Positions 36,971 to 48,461 of a DNA stretch of 64,000 nucleotides are shown one piece after another (position 1 is the stretch's first letter; each line of letters begins with the position of its first letter). The position numbers and the translations under genes are program-made. Under the pieces are notes generated by a model. The model saw only the letters and a program-made list of their open reading frames with translations. It did not search any database and had not been told where the DNA came from. The DNA comes from Oikopleura dioica (taxonomy: Eukaryota > Chordata > Appendicularia > Copelata > Oikopleuridae), in contig OU015568.1 of NCBI GenBank assembly GCA_907165135.1, positions 2,736,501-2,800,500 of the forward strand, in the 5' to 3' direction.

Positions 36971-37280
36971 GAAAAACTTTTTTGTTTCTGGCGTGAGAAT
37001 CCCTCGATCTTTGGAATATATGCAGTTCTTCGAGGACGGTCATATTTGGCAAGCAGTAAATGGACGTTCGTTACCTAGTTTCGGCATTGGAAATTTATCT
37101 TGGAAATGATGACTTGGTGATTTTCCTACTCTTTCCTACTGGAAAAGATAGAAAGAATCTGAAATTCGTCACTTTGAAAGGGAAAATGATGACTTTTATT
37201 AATGAAAATCTGCAAAAACAAAAAAAACTATTTGCTTATTTATCATTTATTTCAACAAAACAACAGTCAAAAAGGCGGAG

Positions 37281-38541
37281 CTATAAATTGAACATTACAA
37301 TTCTTCTATCTGTCGGACTCCAATTCTCTTCCGCCGAAGAAATATTCGGACTCAGCAAAACATCTTTTCTGTAACCGAATATCTTCATCAGGACTTTGCA
37401 TCTTGCTTCAATTTGCGAAATCTCCGTGGCATTGAATTTCTCAGCGTCGAGCCCTTTTTTCCAGCCGTCAAAAAGCTCGGCTTCTGTTTTTCCTTTGTTG
37501 ATACTAAAGAAGGATTTTCTTACTTATAAGATTGTTAACACAAGATCTTAAAATATAACAACTTAACAATTTTCCAATCTCTCCTGAATGTGTTGCTTCA
37601 TAAAACTTTTCAACAAACTCTTTGCTCATCTCGACATCAAGCTTCTTATAAATCTGGGCTGTCAGTTCAGCCGGAAATCTGGATATATCTTCATAGCGAA
37701 CAAAAATGACATTTTGAGCAATTTTGGAATCAAGGAAGAAATCAAGTGTTTTTTCGCAATCGTCGAATACTTTCTCGACAGTCTGCTCGGCCTTGTAAAA
37801 ACTCCTTAATTTTCGCCTTGATAAGAGCATGCTTCTTGGATCCCGGACGAGTCGGATGATTTTCAAATTGATTTTTGGCTTCAATAGGTGATAAAGATCC
37901 TCCGGACCGTCCAGACGAAATTCTTTTATTGCGACGCCTTTTTTCTCGCCGCAGAACCGGATAAGTTTTTCTTTTCCTACTTCGGTTTTAAACGGGTCGG
38001 AGCAGTTTTTGCACCACATCTTTGCTTCTTGACAAAACGGCGGGCTGCAAAGCGTTTCTGAACCGAGCCAATGGCCAATAGTGTGAGAAAATTGAACACG
38101 ATCTTTTGGGTTGTTTTTGCGATTTCTTGGCACTTGACAACTGTAGGCTTCCTCGAGGATTTCTCGGCGTTCTGTTAGACTTCCGGTTAGAGGCTCGAAA
38201 TACTTTCATTATGGCTTTGAAGGGGTAAGATAATTTAAGAAAGAGATTTATAAAAAGCCTTTCATAAAGAAAATCGGGATTCTGGTCAAAAATTGAGCCA
38301 AGAAACGAAGACCCAGAACGGAAGGAAGCTGAAATATAAATATTCTTTCTTAAAGTTCGCTCATCCACCATAAACCCCGTCGAAGAGATGATGAAGTCAG
38401 AGATCTCTTTTGTTTTCCAAGAATACAATCCAATAAAAGGTATCTTTCAAAGATTTGAAATTTCTCTTGAAAAAAATGTCTCAATACTGTTCAAATCAAT
38501 TCCAAAAGAAACATAAAAAGAAAACAATGTTCAGACGTCAT
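37281..38541 (-). CDS. Carbohydrate sulfotransferase, copy 1 (GA-AG introns)
   Basis: Golgi-type sulfotransferase that would transfer sulfate from PAPS to a glycan. Exons 38541-38503, 38443-38264, 38202-37575 and 37522-37281 give 362 residues. A short cytoplasmic start and signal anchor (FLFMFLLIPFIGLYSW) is followed by the 5'-phosphosulfate motif SFRSGSSFLGS, the FEPL block, and the 3'-phosphate motif RLVRDPRSMLLSRRK. This pattern fits the CHST (GlcNAc/Gal 6-O) group. All three introns must start with GA to keep frame. A TATAAAAG box precedes the start by about 60 bases. Confidence 0.8.
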
Positions 38542-38904
38542 TTCTCGAAGTGCGACAATCTTTGATGCTAATCGACAGAAATGTTGGCAAAAAATGGCAG
38601 CTTTTATAGCTAAGTTAACTGTCTCTGAACTGCGGACATAAACCAGGATGAATAAAAAATAATTTAAGGTAAAGTAAGCATGACGGTCAAATATGGGCGA
38701 CGTTTTTCAAGAATGGTTCTCTGGAAGTTTGATTTTTGCCTGACCAACTTGAACTCTCTTACGCTTCGATATGAATTCGATTTTCTCTATCATAATTTTT
38801 TTGATATGACCAGTACTCCGAAAAATCATTTTTCCGGAATCTGATTTGAACAAATACTGCCTTGTTATTCAAGATTGCTCGAAAAAATATTTTCAAATCC
38901 TTTC

Positions 38905-38955
38905 CAAAAGAAAAACCAAGGAAAAAAATTTTGGAGTAATCTGTTGAGACGTCAT
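38905..38955 (-). pseudogene. Orphan copy of sulfotransferase exon 1
   Basis: The 51-base stretch reads MTSQQITPKFFSLVFLL and stops exactly where the real genes have their first GA donor, followed by GAAAGGATTTG as in the intact introns (GAATTGATTTG). No second exon of the sulfotransferase follows. It lies in the spacer of the 2-kb tandem duplication, so it is probably the remnant of a third unit. Confidence 0.5.
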
Positions 38956-39338
38956 CTCTGAAAGTTCGAATATAACCTACCTTTCGACCAAACACGTCGT
39001 TCATAAAATAGGCGCAATAAAAATTTATTACTTTGGCCCGTTGATACTTTTGCCCAGTCTGAACAACCTGAGCGAATATTAAGAAAAGTACTGTTTTGAT
39101 AACGTTACCTGTAATGATACGTGTTTTAATCCCAAACGAAAGTTTTTGCTGTTGTGGTATTTGATACACAAATTTTATACATATTATACACTCGCCAAAA
39201 AACCCTTTTCCAGAAAGAATCTGAAATTCGTCATTTTGAAAGGGAAAATGATGATTTTTATTTACGAGAATTTATATAAACAGAATAACTTACTCATTTA
39301 TCATTTATAACTTAAAACGATCAGTCAAGAAGGCGGAA

Positions 39339-40646
39339 CTAAAAATTTACGGTTACAATTCTTCTATCGCTCGGACTCCAATTCTTTTCGGCCGAAGAAA
39401 TATTCTGACTCAGCAAACCATCTCTTCTGTAGCCGAATATTTTCATCAGAACTTTGCATCTTGCTTCAATTTGTGAAATCTCCGTGGCATTAAATTTCCC
39501 AGCGTCGAGCCCTTTTTTCCATCCGTCAAAAAGCTCGGCTTCTGTTTTTTCTTTATTGATACTGAAGGAGGTTTTTTTCACTCATAAGATTGTGAACAGA
39601 TGATTATTGAAGACCTATCATCATTACCACTTTATATTTATTCAATCTTTTCCTGAATGCGTCGCTTCATAAAAGTTGGTTGAGAACTCTTTGCTCATTT
39701 CGACATCAAGTTTCTTATAAATCTGAGCTGTTACTTCAGCCGGAAATCTTGATATATCTTCATAGCGAACAAAAATGACATATTTAGCAATTTTGGAATC
39801 AAGGAAGAAATCAAGTGTCTTTTCGCAATCGTCGAATACTTTGTCGACGGCCTGCTCGGCTTTGTATACTTTGCTTAGTTTTCGCCTTGATAAGAACATG
39901 CTTCTTGGATCTCGCACAAGTCGGATGATTTTCAAATTGATCTCTGGCTTCAATAAGTGATAAAGATCCTCCGGACCGTGCAGACGAAATTCTTTTATTG
40001 CGACGCCTTTTTTCTCGCCACAGAATTGAATAAGTTTTTCTTTTCCAACTTTGGTTTTGAATGGGTCCGGGCATTTCTGGCACCACATCTTTGCTTCTTG
40101 ACAAAATGGCGGGCTGCAAAGCGTTTCTGATCCGTACCAGTGGCCGATAGTGTGAGACAATTGAACACGATCTCTTGGGTTGTCCTTGCGATTTCTAGGG
40201 AGTTGGCAACTGTAGGCTTCTTCGAGAATTTCTCGGCGTTCTGTAAGACTTCCCGTTAGCGGCTCAAAATACTTATCATGGCTTTTGAGACCGAATAAGA
40301 TGAGTCTGATAATGGGTTTTTTAATCAAAAGTAAGGGGGGTTCTGAAAAGCCTTTCATATAGAAAATCAGGATTCTGGTCAAAAATAGAGCCAAGAAACG
40401 AAGAACCAGATCGGAAAGACGCTGAAATATAAATATTCTTTCTTGAAGTTCGTTCATCAAGCGTAAACCCTGTCGAGGAGATGATGAAGTCGGAGATCTC
40501 TTTCGTTTTCCAAGAATACAGTCCTATGAAGGGTATCTTTTAAAGATTTGAAATTGTCAATTTCTCTTGAAGAAAAAGCAGAATAATGTTCAAATCAATT
40601 CCAAAAGAAAAATTGGGAGGTAACAATGCTTATGCTTAGACGACAT
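39339..40646 (-). CDS. Carbohydrate sulfotransferase, copy 2 (GA-AG introns)
   Basis: Second member of a tandem pair. Exons 40646-40602, 40536-40357, 40271-39644 and 39580-39339 have lengths 45, 180, 628 and 242 bases; the last three equal those of copy 1. The product has 364 residues with SFRSGSSFLGS, FEPL and RLVRDPRSMFLSRRK motifs. Introns of 65, 85 and 63 bp all read GA...AG; without them the frame is broken. Most differences from copy 1 are scattered substitutions. It likely has the same PAPS-dependent activity in the Golgi. Confidence 0.8.
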
Positions 40647-41197
40647 CTCTCTAAATGCGACAATTTTTGTAATAATTGACAGAAGTGCTGGCTAACAAAT
40701 GGCAGCAAAAATGCTCTTGACTTATGCGGACGTATATCAAGATAAATGAAAATAATTGAGGGTAAAGTAAGCATGACGGTGAGACCTGGTCGAAGAATGG
40801 TTCTCTAAAGTAAAAATTTGATTTTTGCCTGACAAATTTCCATTCTCTCTCTTGCTTCGAAATGAAGTAGATATTCTCTATCATACTTGTCTCGGCCATG
40901 GAAAGTTTATTTTCACGACTTTTAGCGGACGTCTGGAGATAGAAATAATTGATATCATATCAGCACGTGTGAAATCATTTTTCTGGAATCTGATTTGAAC
41001 AAATATTTCCTTGTCATTCAAGATCGCTTATTAACAGTAAGTTCAAATCATATAACCAAAGCCTTTGGTGCAAAGGAAAAAATTTTGGATAAATTTGTCC
41101 CCGGTCAAGACCAATTTGAGTCATTTGTTTATTTATAATTATATTCGTATGTACAGATAAAGCAACGATTACATAATAGAAAGAAACAGAAATATTT

Positions 41198-42944
41198 TTA
41201 CTTATATTTTTCCAATTTTTCTTGAAGTTTTTTGATTTGAATCGCTCTCTCTGCATTATGCAATGCATTTTTATCGAAGCTCGATTGTTGGACAGCTTTG
41301 AGGTCCTTATTCGCCCGTGAAACCTAAATATCAAACTTACGCGAAAAAGAATTAAAGAGGAATGATAACCTTTTGGCTTCGAAGTTGAAGCTCTTCTTTT
41401 TGCTGTCGCCGCTTTCTTTTTTCTTCTTTTCGTCGTTGGCGATGCTCGTCGTAAGAATCGAAGGAGGAGAACGAGCTGTTAGAATCACTAGAAAAAATGC
41501 TGAAAAATATATTTGCATTAATGGTTACCTATTTCTCTGAATTCTTCTTTTGACCTTTCTCTCTTTCTTTGTCATATAAATCTGAAAACCCGCCGCAATC
41601 AAGCTCAACAAGCAAAGTCCACCCGCAGCGACTCCAATTATTTTCGGCACAGTCCAGCCACTCTCTTCTCCCTCCTCCCAGAGGTTCATCAACTCAAGCT
41701 CTTCCTTGTTTTTCTCGTAATTGGGAGTGATGTAGCCAGTTGAGCCACCAGGAAGATTCGATTTGATATCTGGAGATCTTTTTTCTGTTAAATTAAGGTA
41801 TTCTTGGTATAAAAGCTCGTAGCTACGCATTTTCGGAGAGAAAAATCGAGCAAAGTCGAACTTATTTTGCCCGAAAAAGACGGTGCCGCTCGTCTTTTTT
41901 ATAGTGGGTTTAGCATCATATATCGAAAGAATATTGTATTTAGGGCTATTATCTATTCGGTAGGTCGTTTCGGTTTCACTTTCGAATAATTAATTTTCAA
42001 TGATTTCAAATTGAAGAATAATTCATACTCATATATGAGAATTCCCGTTTTCGAGTCAAAATTATCAACAGTTCCTTGGCTCACTAGAATCCTTCTTCGA
42101 GTAAATCGTCGCTTGCTGCCCGGATGGCCCAATCATCGGTACTCCATTAGCCATAACTCTACTTGGCTCTTGGAAAGTCCCACTACTTTGAGAATTGCCA
42201 GGAGAAAAAGCTGGAGGAACTGAATTGCTGAATGGGCTTTGAGGATAGCTTGGATTCGCCCCTGCTGGGCCCGGGTTGAGCATGAACATGCCTCCATTGC
42301 CAAATGAATTTGTTGAGCTGGAAATTGGAACTGGCTGAATTGCTTCTTCTTTTGGCACTTTCCAGTAGTTGTACATGAATCCCTCTGTATCGATGTCACC
42401 GCTGTTTGCGCCGGTGAATGTTTTGATGCTGATTTCAGTGCTGTCAGAGACAAACTTCAACGGTAAATCTGTTCCGCAATACGGACCAGCTTCTCGTTTA
42501 CTTTTGACATCCGTGATGGTTAGGTTTTGAACCTCGCAGCTTGGATGCATTGAAAAATGCTGGAACTCGATGATGATTCGGTCGTTTGGGTCAGAAACGT
42601 AGATTTCATACTCGCAGTTCCAGCCGACCTGGATCGCGTTGGGGAAGGATTGAGAAACGACGATTCGCTGGTTTGTTTCTGCTCGGAGTTTATTTTCAAC
42701 GCAAGCTAAGAAAGAGGAAGGTATAATTTATACCATATACCGTATAAAGCAATGGTGCAAGTAGTTATTAGAATTGATATTATTATTTTTTTCTCGAATC
42801 AGTTTCTAATTGAAAATTATTTATAAAAATTAGATATAAAGCTTTTATGGTTTTTTGCATCAAAAACTTACATGAAATATCCCAACGCATTGGTGGCAGT
42901 GAAGAGCATAGCTCTAGAATAAACAGAAGTCTCAGCATAATCAT
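41198..42944 (-). CDS. CUB-domain single-pass membrane protein
   Basis: Five exons (42944-42872, 42705-42085, 41784-41529, 41487-41370, 41323-41198) give 397 residues. After a signal peptide (MIMLRLLFILELCSS) comes one CUB domain with four cysteines (SCVENKL, VGWNCEYEIYV, SCEVQNLTI, AGPYCGTDL). A proline/serine/glycine-rich linker with a KKR stretch follows, then one membrane helix (IIGVAAGGLCLLSLIAAGFQI). The cytoplasmic tail is strongly basic with KKERKVKRRIQR and a coiled KEEKRKRRQQKEELQ segment. Likely a cell-surface adhesion or co-receptor protein. All phases close. Confidence 0.75.
41894..41903 (-). promoter_or_regulatory. TATA box inside the CUB-gene intron
   Basis: TATAAAAAAG lies on the minus strand inside the 300-bp intron 2. 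About 65 bases downstream an ATG at 41830 opens a frame (MRSYELLYQEYLNLT) that runs without a stop into exon 3. This could give a form lacking the CUB domain. Confidence 0.4.
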
Positions 42945-43459
42945 TATTTCTCTGTTAAAAATTTGTACGCGAAATTATGTCATGAAGTCAAAAAGCAATC
43001 TATTTCCCCGAAATGTTACTATTTCAGAGGGTGAACGATTCTAGCGCAGCACTTGAATCTGCCGCGGGGCAGGAAGAATGTACTCCCGTGTATCTGAATG
43101 GATGAAATAGCCCTTTTCAGGGACATGAAACATTTCTAAACAATTTTTCGCATAAATCAAGATTTTGAGGAAAACCATAAAATGAGAAAAATTTTATCAT
43201 TATTGAAATTTTCTCGATATTACAACTATGAAACTGTCCAAAAATGTGATTTAAGAATTGAGTTGATACTTCTTAAGATAATAAAAAATTCTCTCAAAAG
43301 ATTATTCCCAAAAATCAAAAATCCCCCTGAAACAGAACAGTCCTGAACCCCTGAGGGCACAAAATGATTTACTCTTGTGAGTTGAAGGATCCTTCTAAAA
43401 TCATCAGACAGCGCCTACCAGAAAAAAAAAGTTAGAACAAGAATTTTCTTTCTTTTGAA

Positions 43460-43822
43460 ATGAATGAATCAGGTAATCTTTCATTTTCCGTCGAGGAAAA
43501 GAGCCCAACATGGCCAGAGTACAAAGACAAGAAATCGAGAGAAACGTGGATCATGGAAGTGGCGATTATTTTGAGCTTCGTAGGACTGGAGCTATCCGAT
43601 TTAATTAAAAAACTATTGAATTATGAACCAGAAATGAAAGCTCCGACAAAGGATCGTCAATTTTCGGCTTTTTGATCTGGACCTGCAGAAGGTAATTTTA
43701 CGCACAATCATCGGCGAAGGCAGCCTCTTTTTCAGAGCTCTGTTCACGCCTTCCGTTCCATCTACAGACAGGAGGACTCCCTTACGATTTTCCCCGCGGA
43801 CTTCCTTTCGGAAAAAATCTGA
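43460..43822 (+). CDS. Small single-pass membrane protein
   Basis: Two exons (43460-43655 and 43689-43822) with a 33-bp GT-AG intron give about 109 residues. After an SPTWPEYKDK segment comes a hydrophobic helix (WIMEVAIILSFVGLELSDLI) and a basic tail (HNHRRRQPLFQSS). No signal peptide and no known family. The SxWPE motif before a helix is also seen in the protein at 58225-58512. Confidence 0.42.
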
Positions 43823-44173
43823 TGCTGAATAAATTACGCTCAAACACGATGTCTGTTAATTTCAGCGCGTTTTCTTCAAAGGTCATTTATGTTATTTATT
43901 TTTTTCATTAAAATGTGAACTTGTCAAAAAGTTTATTTACGCTTGATTCAAAGTGAACCAAGCCTAAGTTTAATGAAAGAACGTCAACCCTTCATGAGCT
44001 TTGACTTTTCATAATTTCTGAGAAAATGAGGTCATTGCAAAATTAATGCACGTCAAGTCTAATTTGCTTTATTGGATTTAGATTTTCTCAACTCTCAAAG
44101 GATCGTTATCACTGATAATCAAGAAAAAGAAGGAAGAAAAAATTTTTTTTTCTGAATCAGAAAATTTTTTATT

Positions 44174-44449
44174 TCAAAATCGAGTTCTCAAATTGAGGGA
44201 ACAGCAGGATGGAAGATCAAGGATAATATTGCAGTGTTGGCGAAAAGTCATCATTTTCGCGGTCGGTTTCTTGGAAGTGAGAATTTCGCATTTGGAGCAA
44301 ACTTGGGCGTTGCAAATTTTCGATGCATCGAAAAGAGGAGGAGTTTGATTTCCGTGGTATCGTTGAAAACTCGCGAATCGGGCGCTTCTGATTTGGTTTC
44401 GTGCGGAAGCGGAAGAGACGAAGACATAGAAGAGGACGAGAAAATTCAT
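44174..44449 (-). CDS. Small secreted cysteine-containing protein
   Basis: A single exon encodes 91 residues with a signal peptide (MNFLVLFYVFVSSASA) and six cysteines in the second half (CNAQVCSKC, then HC and CC). A TATAAAAAG box lies about 60 bases upstream and AATAAA just after the stop. I do not recognise the fold; the spacing suggests three disulfides. Confidence 0.55.
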   Translation of the reverse strand: MNFLVLFYVFVSSASARNQIRSARFASFQRYHGNQTPPLFDASKICNAQVCSKCEILTSKKPTAKMMTFRQHCNIILDLPSCCSLNLRTRF

Positions 44450-44503
44450 TCTTCGGTTTCTAATTTACGATCTTTAAAAGATGTTTAAAATCTTATTCGA
44501 GTT

Positions 44504-44512
44504 CTTTTTATA
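44504..44512 (-). promoter_or_regulatory. TATA box of the small cysteine-containing gene
   Basis: TATAAAAAG on the minus strand, 55-63 bases before the start codon at 44449. Confidence 0.5.
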
Positions 44513-44519
44513 CTTACGC

Positions 44520-45520
44520 GTTTATATACTTTTTGAGTCGAGGGCGCTCTCGCGAGCTTTCCAAGCTCAACAACAATTACGTTCGCCTTAATTTGAATAA
44601 GTTGACGCAAGGTGAAGACGCGGAGAATTTCTAGTCTGAAAACATTTCAATCATTAAGGATGGCTGTCCGTGAATGACATCACTTCTTGTTACGATTGAG
44701 AGCATGCATGATCTTTTAAGGTAAAAAGAAAATCTTCGTAAAAATAACTTTTCGGCAAAAATAAACGAAGCTTTCTTTGATTAAGCGTTCTGTTGATAAG
44801 AATTAATAAGGGCGTCCTTATGTTTATTTTTGTGCAAGATTTCTACTAATTTTTCATAAGCAAAATATTTAAAATTCTCAATTATTGTCCGGAAAAAAAT
44901 TATTTTCTTGTTTTATTCAAAAAAATATTTCTCTTACCTCAAAACACAAAAACTCCACCCTCTCTCTTTCTCTCTCTTCCCCTGATCCAGACTGTGTTAA
45001 AATGATCAAGCCGACTGTTAGAGTAAGCTTGGTTCAAAGCCGTTATTGTTCTGGCAAATCCGACTTGCCCGCCCGACAGTGACTGTCGCTCTAATAAAGA
45101 TTTATTAAAAATCCCCATAATATACTTTTCCCAATTTTCTCCCGGGGGAGGCTTTCATTTTTCCTCTTATTTGAGTTATTTTCTAAGATGACGCTTTTTG
45201 TATGCATGTAAATGATAATAGATAATGTCAGTTTCTATCAAATAAGTCAAAGAACTAATGCAAGGAATGCGGTTTCTTCTGATAAATGAACGCATTTGTC
45301 TTCAATAAGCAAATTTTATGCAGTTGGTACCCATTTTAGAATCTCGAAAACTGATGATTTCATGAAGTTCTTAGTTTTTATTGTGATCATAAAAATCAGA
45401 TTGGCGTAAACAGTATGAAGTTGAAAAAGTAAAAATATTGTACAGGAGTAAAAAGTATTTTCTTCTGTTATGTAAACAATCATAACATTCGTTCAGTATC
45501 AAAAAGAAAGAAAAAAATAA
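44520..45520. other. No gene recognised
   Basis: AT-rich spacer with a pyrimidine tract at 44955-44985. The short open frame at 44885-45082 lacks splice support or motifs. Confidence 0.5.
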
Positions 45521-45526
45521 CTATCT

Positions 45527-46866
45527 TCACATTTCATTTTCTGATTGCGCTGGAATATATTCGTTAGGGTTGCCTTGCACGCTGACGACTACTTTTCCTT
45601 GGCAGGTGTCTTTTGGGACCAATTTGTATTTGAACACTTCGAAGAGGCTTAAAAAAGGTAAGGAGTTGGAAAGAAGAGGGTAATCTTACTCTGTCTGGCA
45701 GCATTCTTGGACCTCTTTATCGTAAGATCTCCTGTTGGGATAGATTCCACAGCACTGGTCTCTCTCCTGACCCTGGTTTGCTCTAAGTCGGCACGAGGCA
45801 TCGTAGTCGAAATTTCCATCGAACTTGGAGTAAGGAGTGTAGTATTTTAAGTCAGGGCAGCTTTCTTGATTTCCTGCGTTCTAAAAGAAAGGATTATTGA
45901 CGCAAATAGGTAAGTTTCATTTTCTTACGCATTCAGATCGAAGTTGGGCGATCGACTCGGCAAAATCAACGTCACAGCGGCAGAGGTTTTCGGAGCTTGT
46001 TTTTCCGTTGAATTCACAGTTGATGGATCTTTCGTTGACTTGATCGCCGATGAAAATAGCGGTGTAGCCAAGTTCGGCAAGGGCGCCTTTGTTGTTTTTG
46101 TAGTCGAGATTGTAGTCGACGTCGATACATTTGTAACATCTAAAAGGGACGATTATTATGTTGTTTTCAAGGCTGGAACATGTCAGGATTCAAAGAAACA
46201 TTGATAATGAAGGAGGAAAGTACGATTACGTAAGACTAAGAGAGGTTAAACCCGGAGAAAGGTCCTTCACCTGTATAATTTGGAGCAAACAGAGTCAATT
46301 TTATCCATATGTTGGCCTCCACCAAGCTCTTGAACATTTTCGACGCCTTTGTTCCAGCAATAGCATCCGTAGCTCGTTTGGTCATCCTATCAATCGATTT
46401 ATCATAAATTACAAATGTTCGTTTTTTACCTCAATTTGTTGAAGATATTCCTCCGTCGGCTCTTTTCCTTCCAAGAATGCAACCATTTTCGCGATCTGCT
46501 CAAATTTCGTTGACGAGATTGTGTCTGGAAAGTATCGCTGCCCCTTTCCGAAATTTTCGTCTAGCCATGCTCCGGATAGATTACGCTTGATCGCTCCGTT
46601 GTAGTTTTTGGCGAAACCAGTGCTGGCGAAGGTTGATGTGAAGATTGTTGCGATGAGCTTCTGAAAAATTTTGTTATTTCATCATTTCATAATTTCAAGA
46701 ATCCGAAATGACGTCGTAAAGCTCAAATAGTAGCAAGTGACATTTATTCTCATGAAATCTTGACTTCGGTTATTTCTCGAAGACCCTGAAAATTACATAA
46801 TTTTCAGAAACAAATTTCCTATCGCATAATTATGAAAAAAGATCATCATATATTTTATCTTACCAT
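45527..46866 (-). CDS. Secreted PLA2-like protein lacking the catalytic pair (copy 3)
   Basis: Six exons: 46866-46864 (ATG only), 46660-46430, 46386-46271, 46139-45929, 45880-45690, 45647-45527; 290 residues, all phases closing. The signal peptide reads MKLIATIFTSTFASTGFA. The PLA2-like core has SYGCYCWNKG, then DKIDSVCSKLYRCYKC, where Leu and Tyr occupy the positions of the catalytic His and Asp. A later CRCDVDFAESI helix and a C-terminal CCGIYPNRRSY...CC module match the two plus-strand copies in order, though overall divergence is high. A TATAAATA box lies 60 bases upstream. Likely an inactive secreted member of the same family. Confidence 0.72.
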
Positions 46867-46929
46867 TTTCTGATCTCTTAGCGGCTATATTTGTTGGATC
46901 ATTTCTTACCGCATCGCTATTTATACGAG

Positions 46930-48095
46930 TTCGTTAATCCGTCCACCAGTCGGCTCAGGTTGTCCGTGAAATTTCGTGCCCCAGCTGTCGGTACGCGACT
47001 CGTGCCCCTCGCGAGCGCCCCCTGAAAAATTATGAAAAGGGATTTACGATTACGTCTGATCCGTTGTCGAGTTAGCTTGGCGGGGTTGTATTCCATCGCG
47101 GAAAACAATGCCTTTGCGTTTAAAATCGAGTTAAAAATGTCATGACTTTTGACTTTGATTTTGATTTAGAAAAATTCTCTTTAGAAAAGAAAATTAAATA
47201 AGTATGACGAGCCGTGAAAGCTGTCAAAAATGCAGGTTCTCATAGAAATGATAAGTTTTTACGATCTAAATAAGGAAATTTAAACATTGTCTGCTAGATT
47301 TTTTTACTCATTTCAAATTTATGGACGGCGCTGATTTTCGCCGGACAAATAATACTGACACTGGGTTCATGACGTTTTTTTTCATTAATTTTCAAGACGT
47401 GTCAGTGAAGGAAAATCTACGGCACGAATTCTCAATTCCATCAAATGGTTTATTGAAGCCCTAAAAAGGGCTACTGGAGCGTTATTGTGTCGCTGCTGTG
47501 AATTCTTCTCCTGGTCTGGAAGTGTGTTGGTTTCCCGCATATCGAGGATTTTCCCATGCTGATCTTTCTCAGCCTCATCAATTAATAACTTGACTCCACT
47601 TTATACCCATCGCCTGGATATACCAGACGAAGAGGTACCCCTTATGCAGGGTTATCTCAAATGTGACAAGACCGAGATTTTCTGCTGTTTATATACGGCC
47701 AGGTGAGAAGCACAATTCTTCTAGAGAATCTATGTCTCTTTTTGCTCTCGCTTGATCATTTTTTTTCTCTAGAGATGGTCGAGTTTCTCAGCTACTGCGC
47801 CGATGAGAAAGAAACACCTCCATCTAGAAAAGAAAATTCCCCGCGTTTCTCACCTGGGCGTATTTAAAGAGCGGGAATGCAGAAATTCTTCATTTTTGAG
47901 AAGCCTCGAGTACGGGGTGCTCCGTTTTCTGGAGCACCCAGGGAGCGACGTATGCAACGCGAAGTGCAATGGGAGATGTAAAAAAAAATCTTCCCGACAG
48001 CGAAGAAGATAAGGATCGATGCTACAAACGCGCACTTTCAATCGGCATTAGCCAATAACGACGACAACGTCAGCCCTTTTTAGGGCTGCAACTAA
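46930..48095. other. No gene recognised; strong hairpin at 47918-47942
   Basis: About 1.2 kb without a convincing gene. GGTGCTCCGTTTTCTGGAGC lies within a 9-bp perfect stem at 47918-47942, and palindromes AGCCCTAAAAAGGGCT and AGCCCTTTTTAGGGCT sit at 47456 and 48073. Confidence 0.45.
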
Positions 48096-48119
48096 CTGGT
48101 CAATCCAGAGTTCGAAATC

Positions 48120-48310
48120 CCGCGTTTGCCCAGGGGAAGATACGGGCACGGGCAAGAAAGTGAATATTCCCGAGGGCAAAAGCGGTCACGGGCAAAAAAA
48201 CGAATTTTCCCGCGGGCCAAGCGGGCACGGGCACAATAAAAAATATTCCCGCGGGCAAATTCGGGCACGGGCAAGATTCCCGCGAGCTTAAACGGGCACG
48301 GGCAGATTCA
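48120..48310. repeat. Left subterminal CGGGCACGGGCA array
   Basis: Five or six irregular units of about 35-40 bases each contain CGGGCACGGGC and TTCCCGCGGGC. The right-end array at 53840-54090 is the reverse complement. Confidence 0.8.
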
Positions 48311-48461
48311 ATGCACCTTATGAAAAAGTGTTTAAACTATTTAAATAGCAAGGAAATAGACACCAAATACTTGAGGGAGTATATTGAAAACTAATTTGCA
48401 TACAGAACTGTTATGACGTGCTTTTTTTAAAGTTAACGAAGTTTTCCAGCCCATTTCCGCC

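Larger units (their letters stand above)
37150..41090. repeat. Tandem duplication of a ~2.06-kb unit
   Basis: The string GAAAGAATCTGAAATTCGTC at 37150 recurs at 39212, and similarity continues through the sulfotransferase and its upstream spacer. Within the spacers a shared block containing TTTGAACAAATA occurs at about 38845 and 40998. The unit comprises one gene plus about 700 bases of 5' spacer. Confidence 0.75.

Noticed and set aside
38977-39169. Minus-strand frame starting MYQIPQQQKLSFG with a TATA-like box upstream
   Set aside because: It lies in the decayed spacer of the tandem duplication, an internal GT-AG intron is equally possible, and no family is seen; not strong enough to annotate.
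47452-48085. AGCCCTAAAAAGGGCT palindromes resembling the histone mRNA 3' hairpin
   Set aside because: The loop and flanks do not match the histone consensus, and no histone gene is adjacent.
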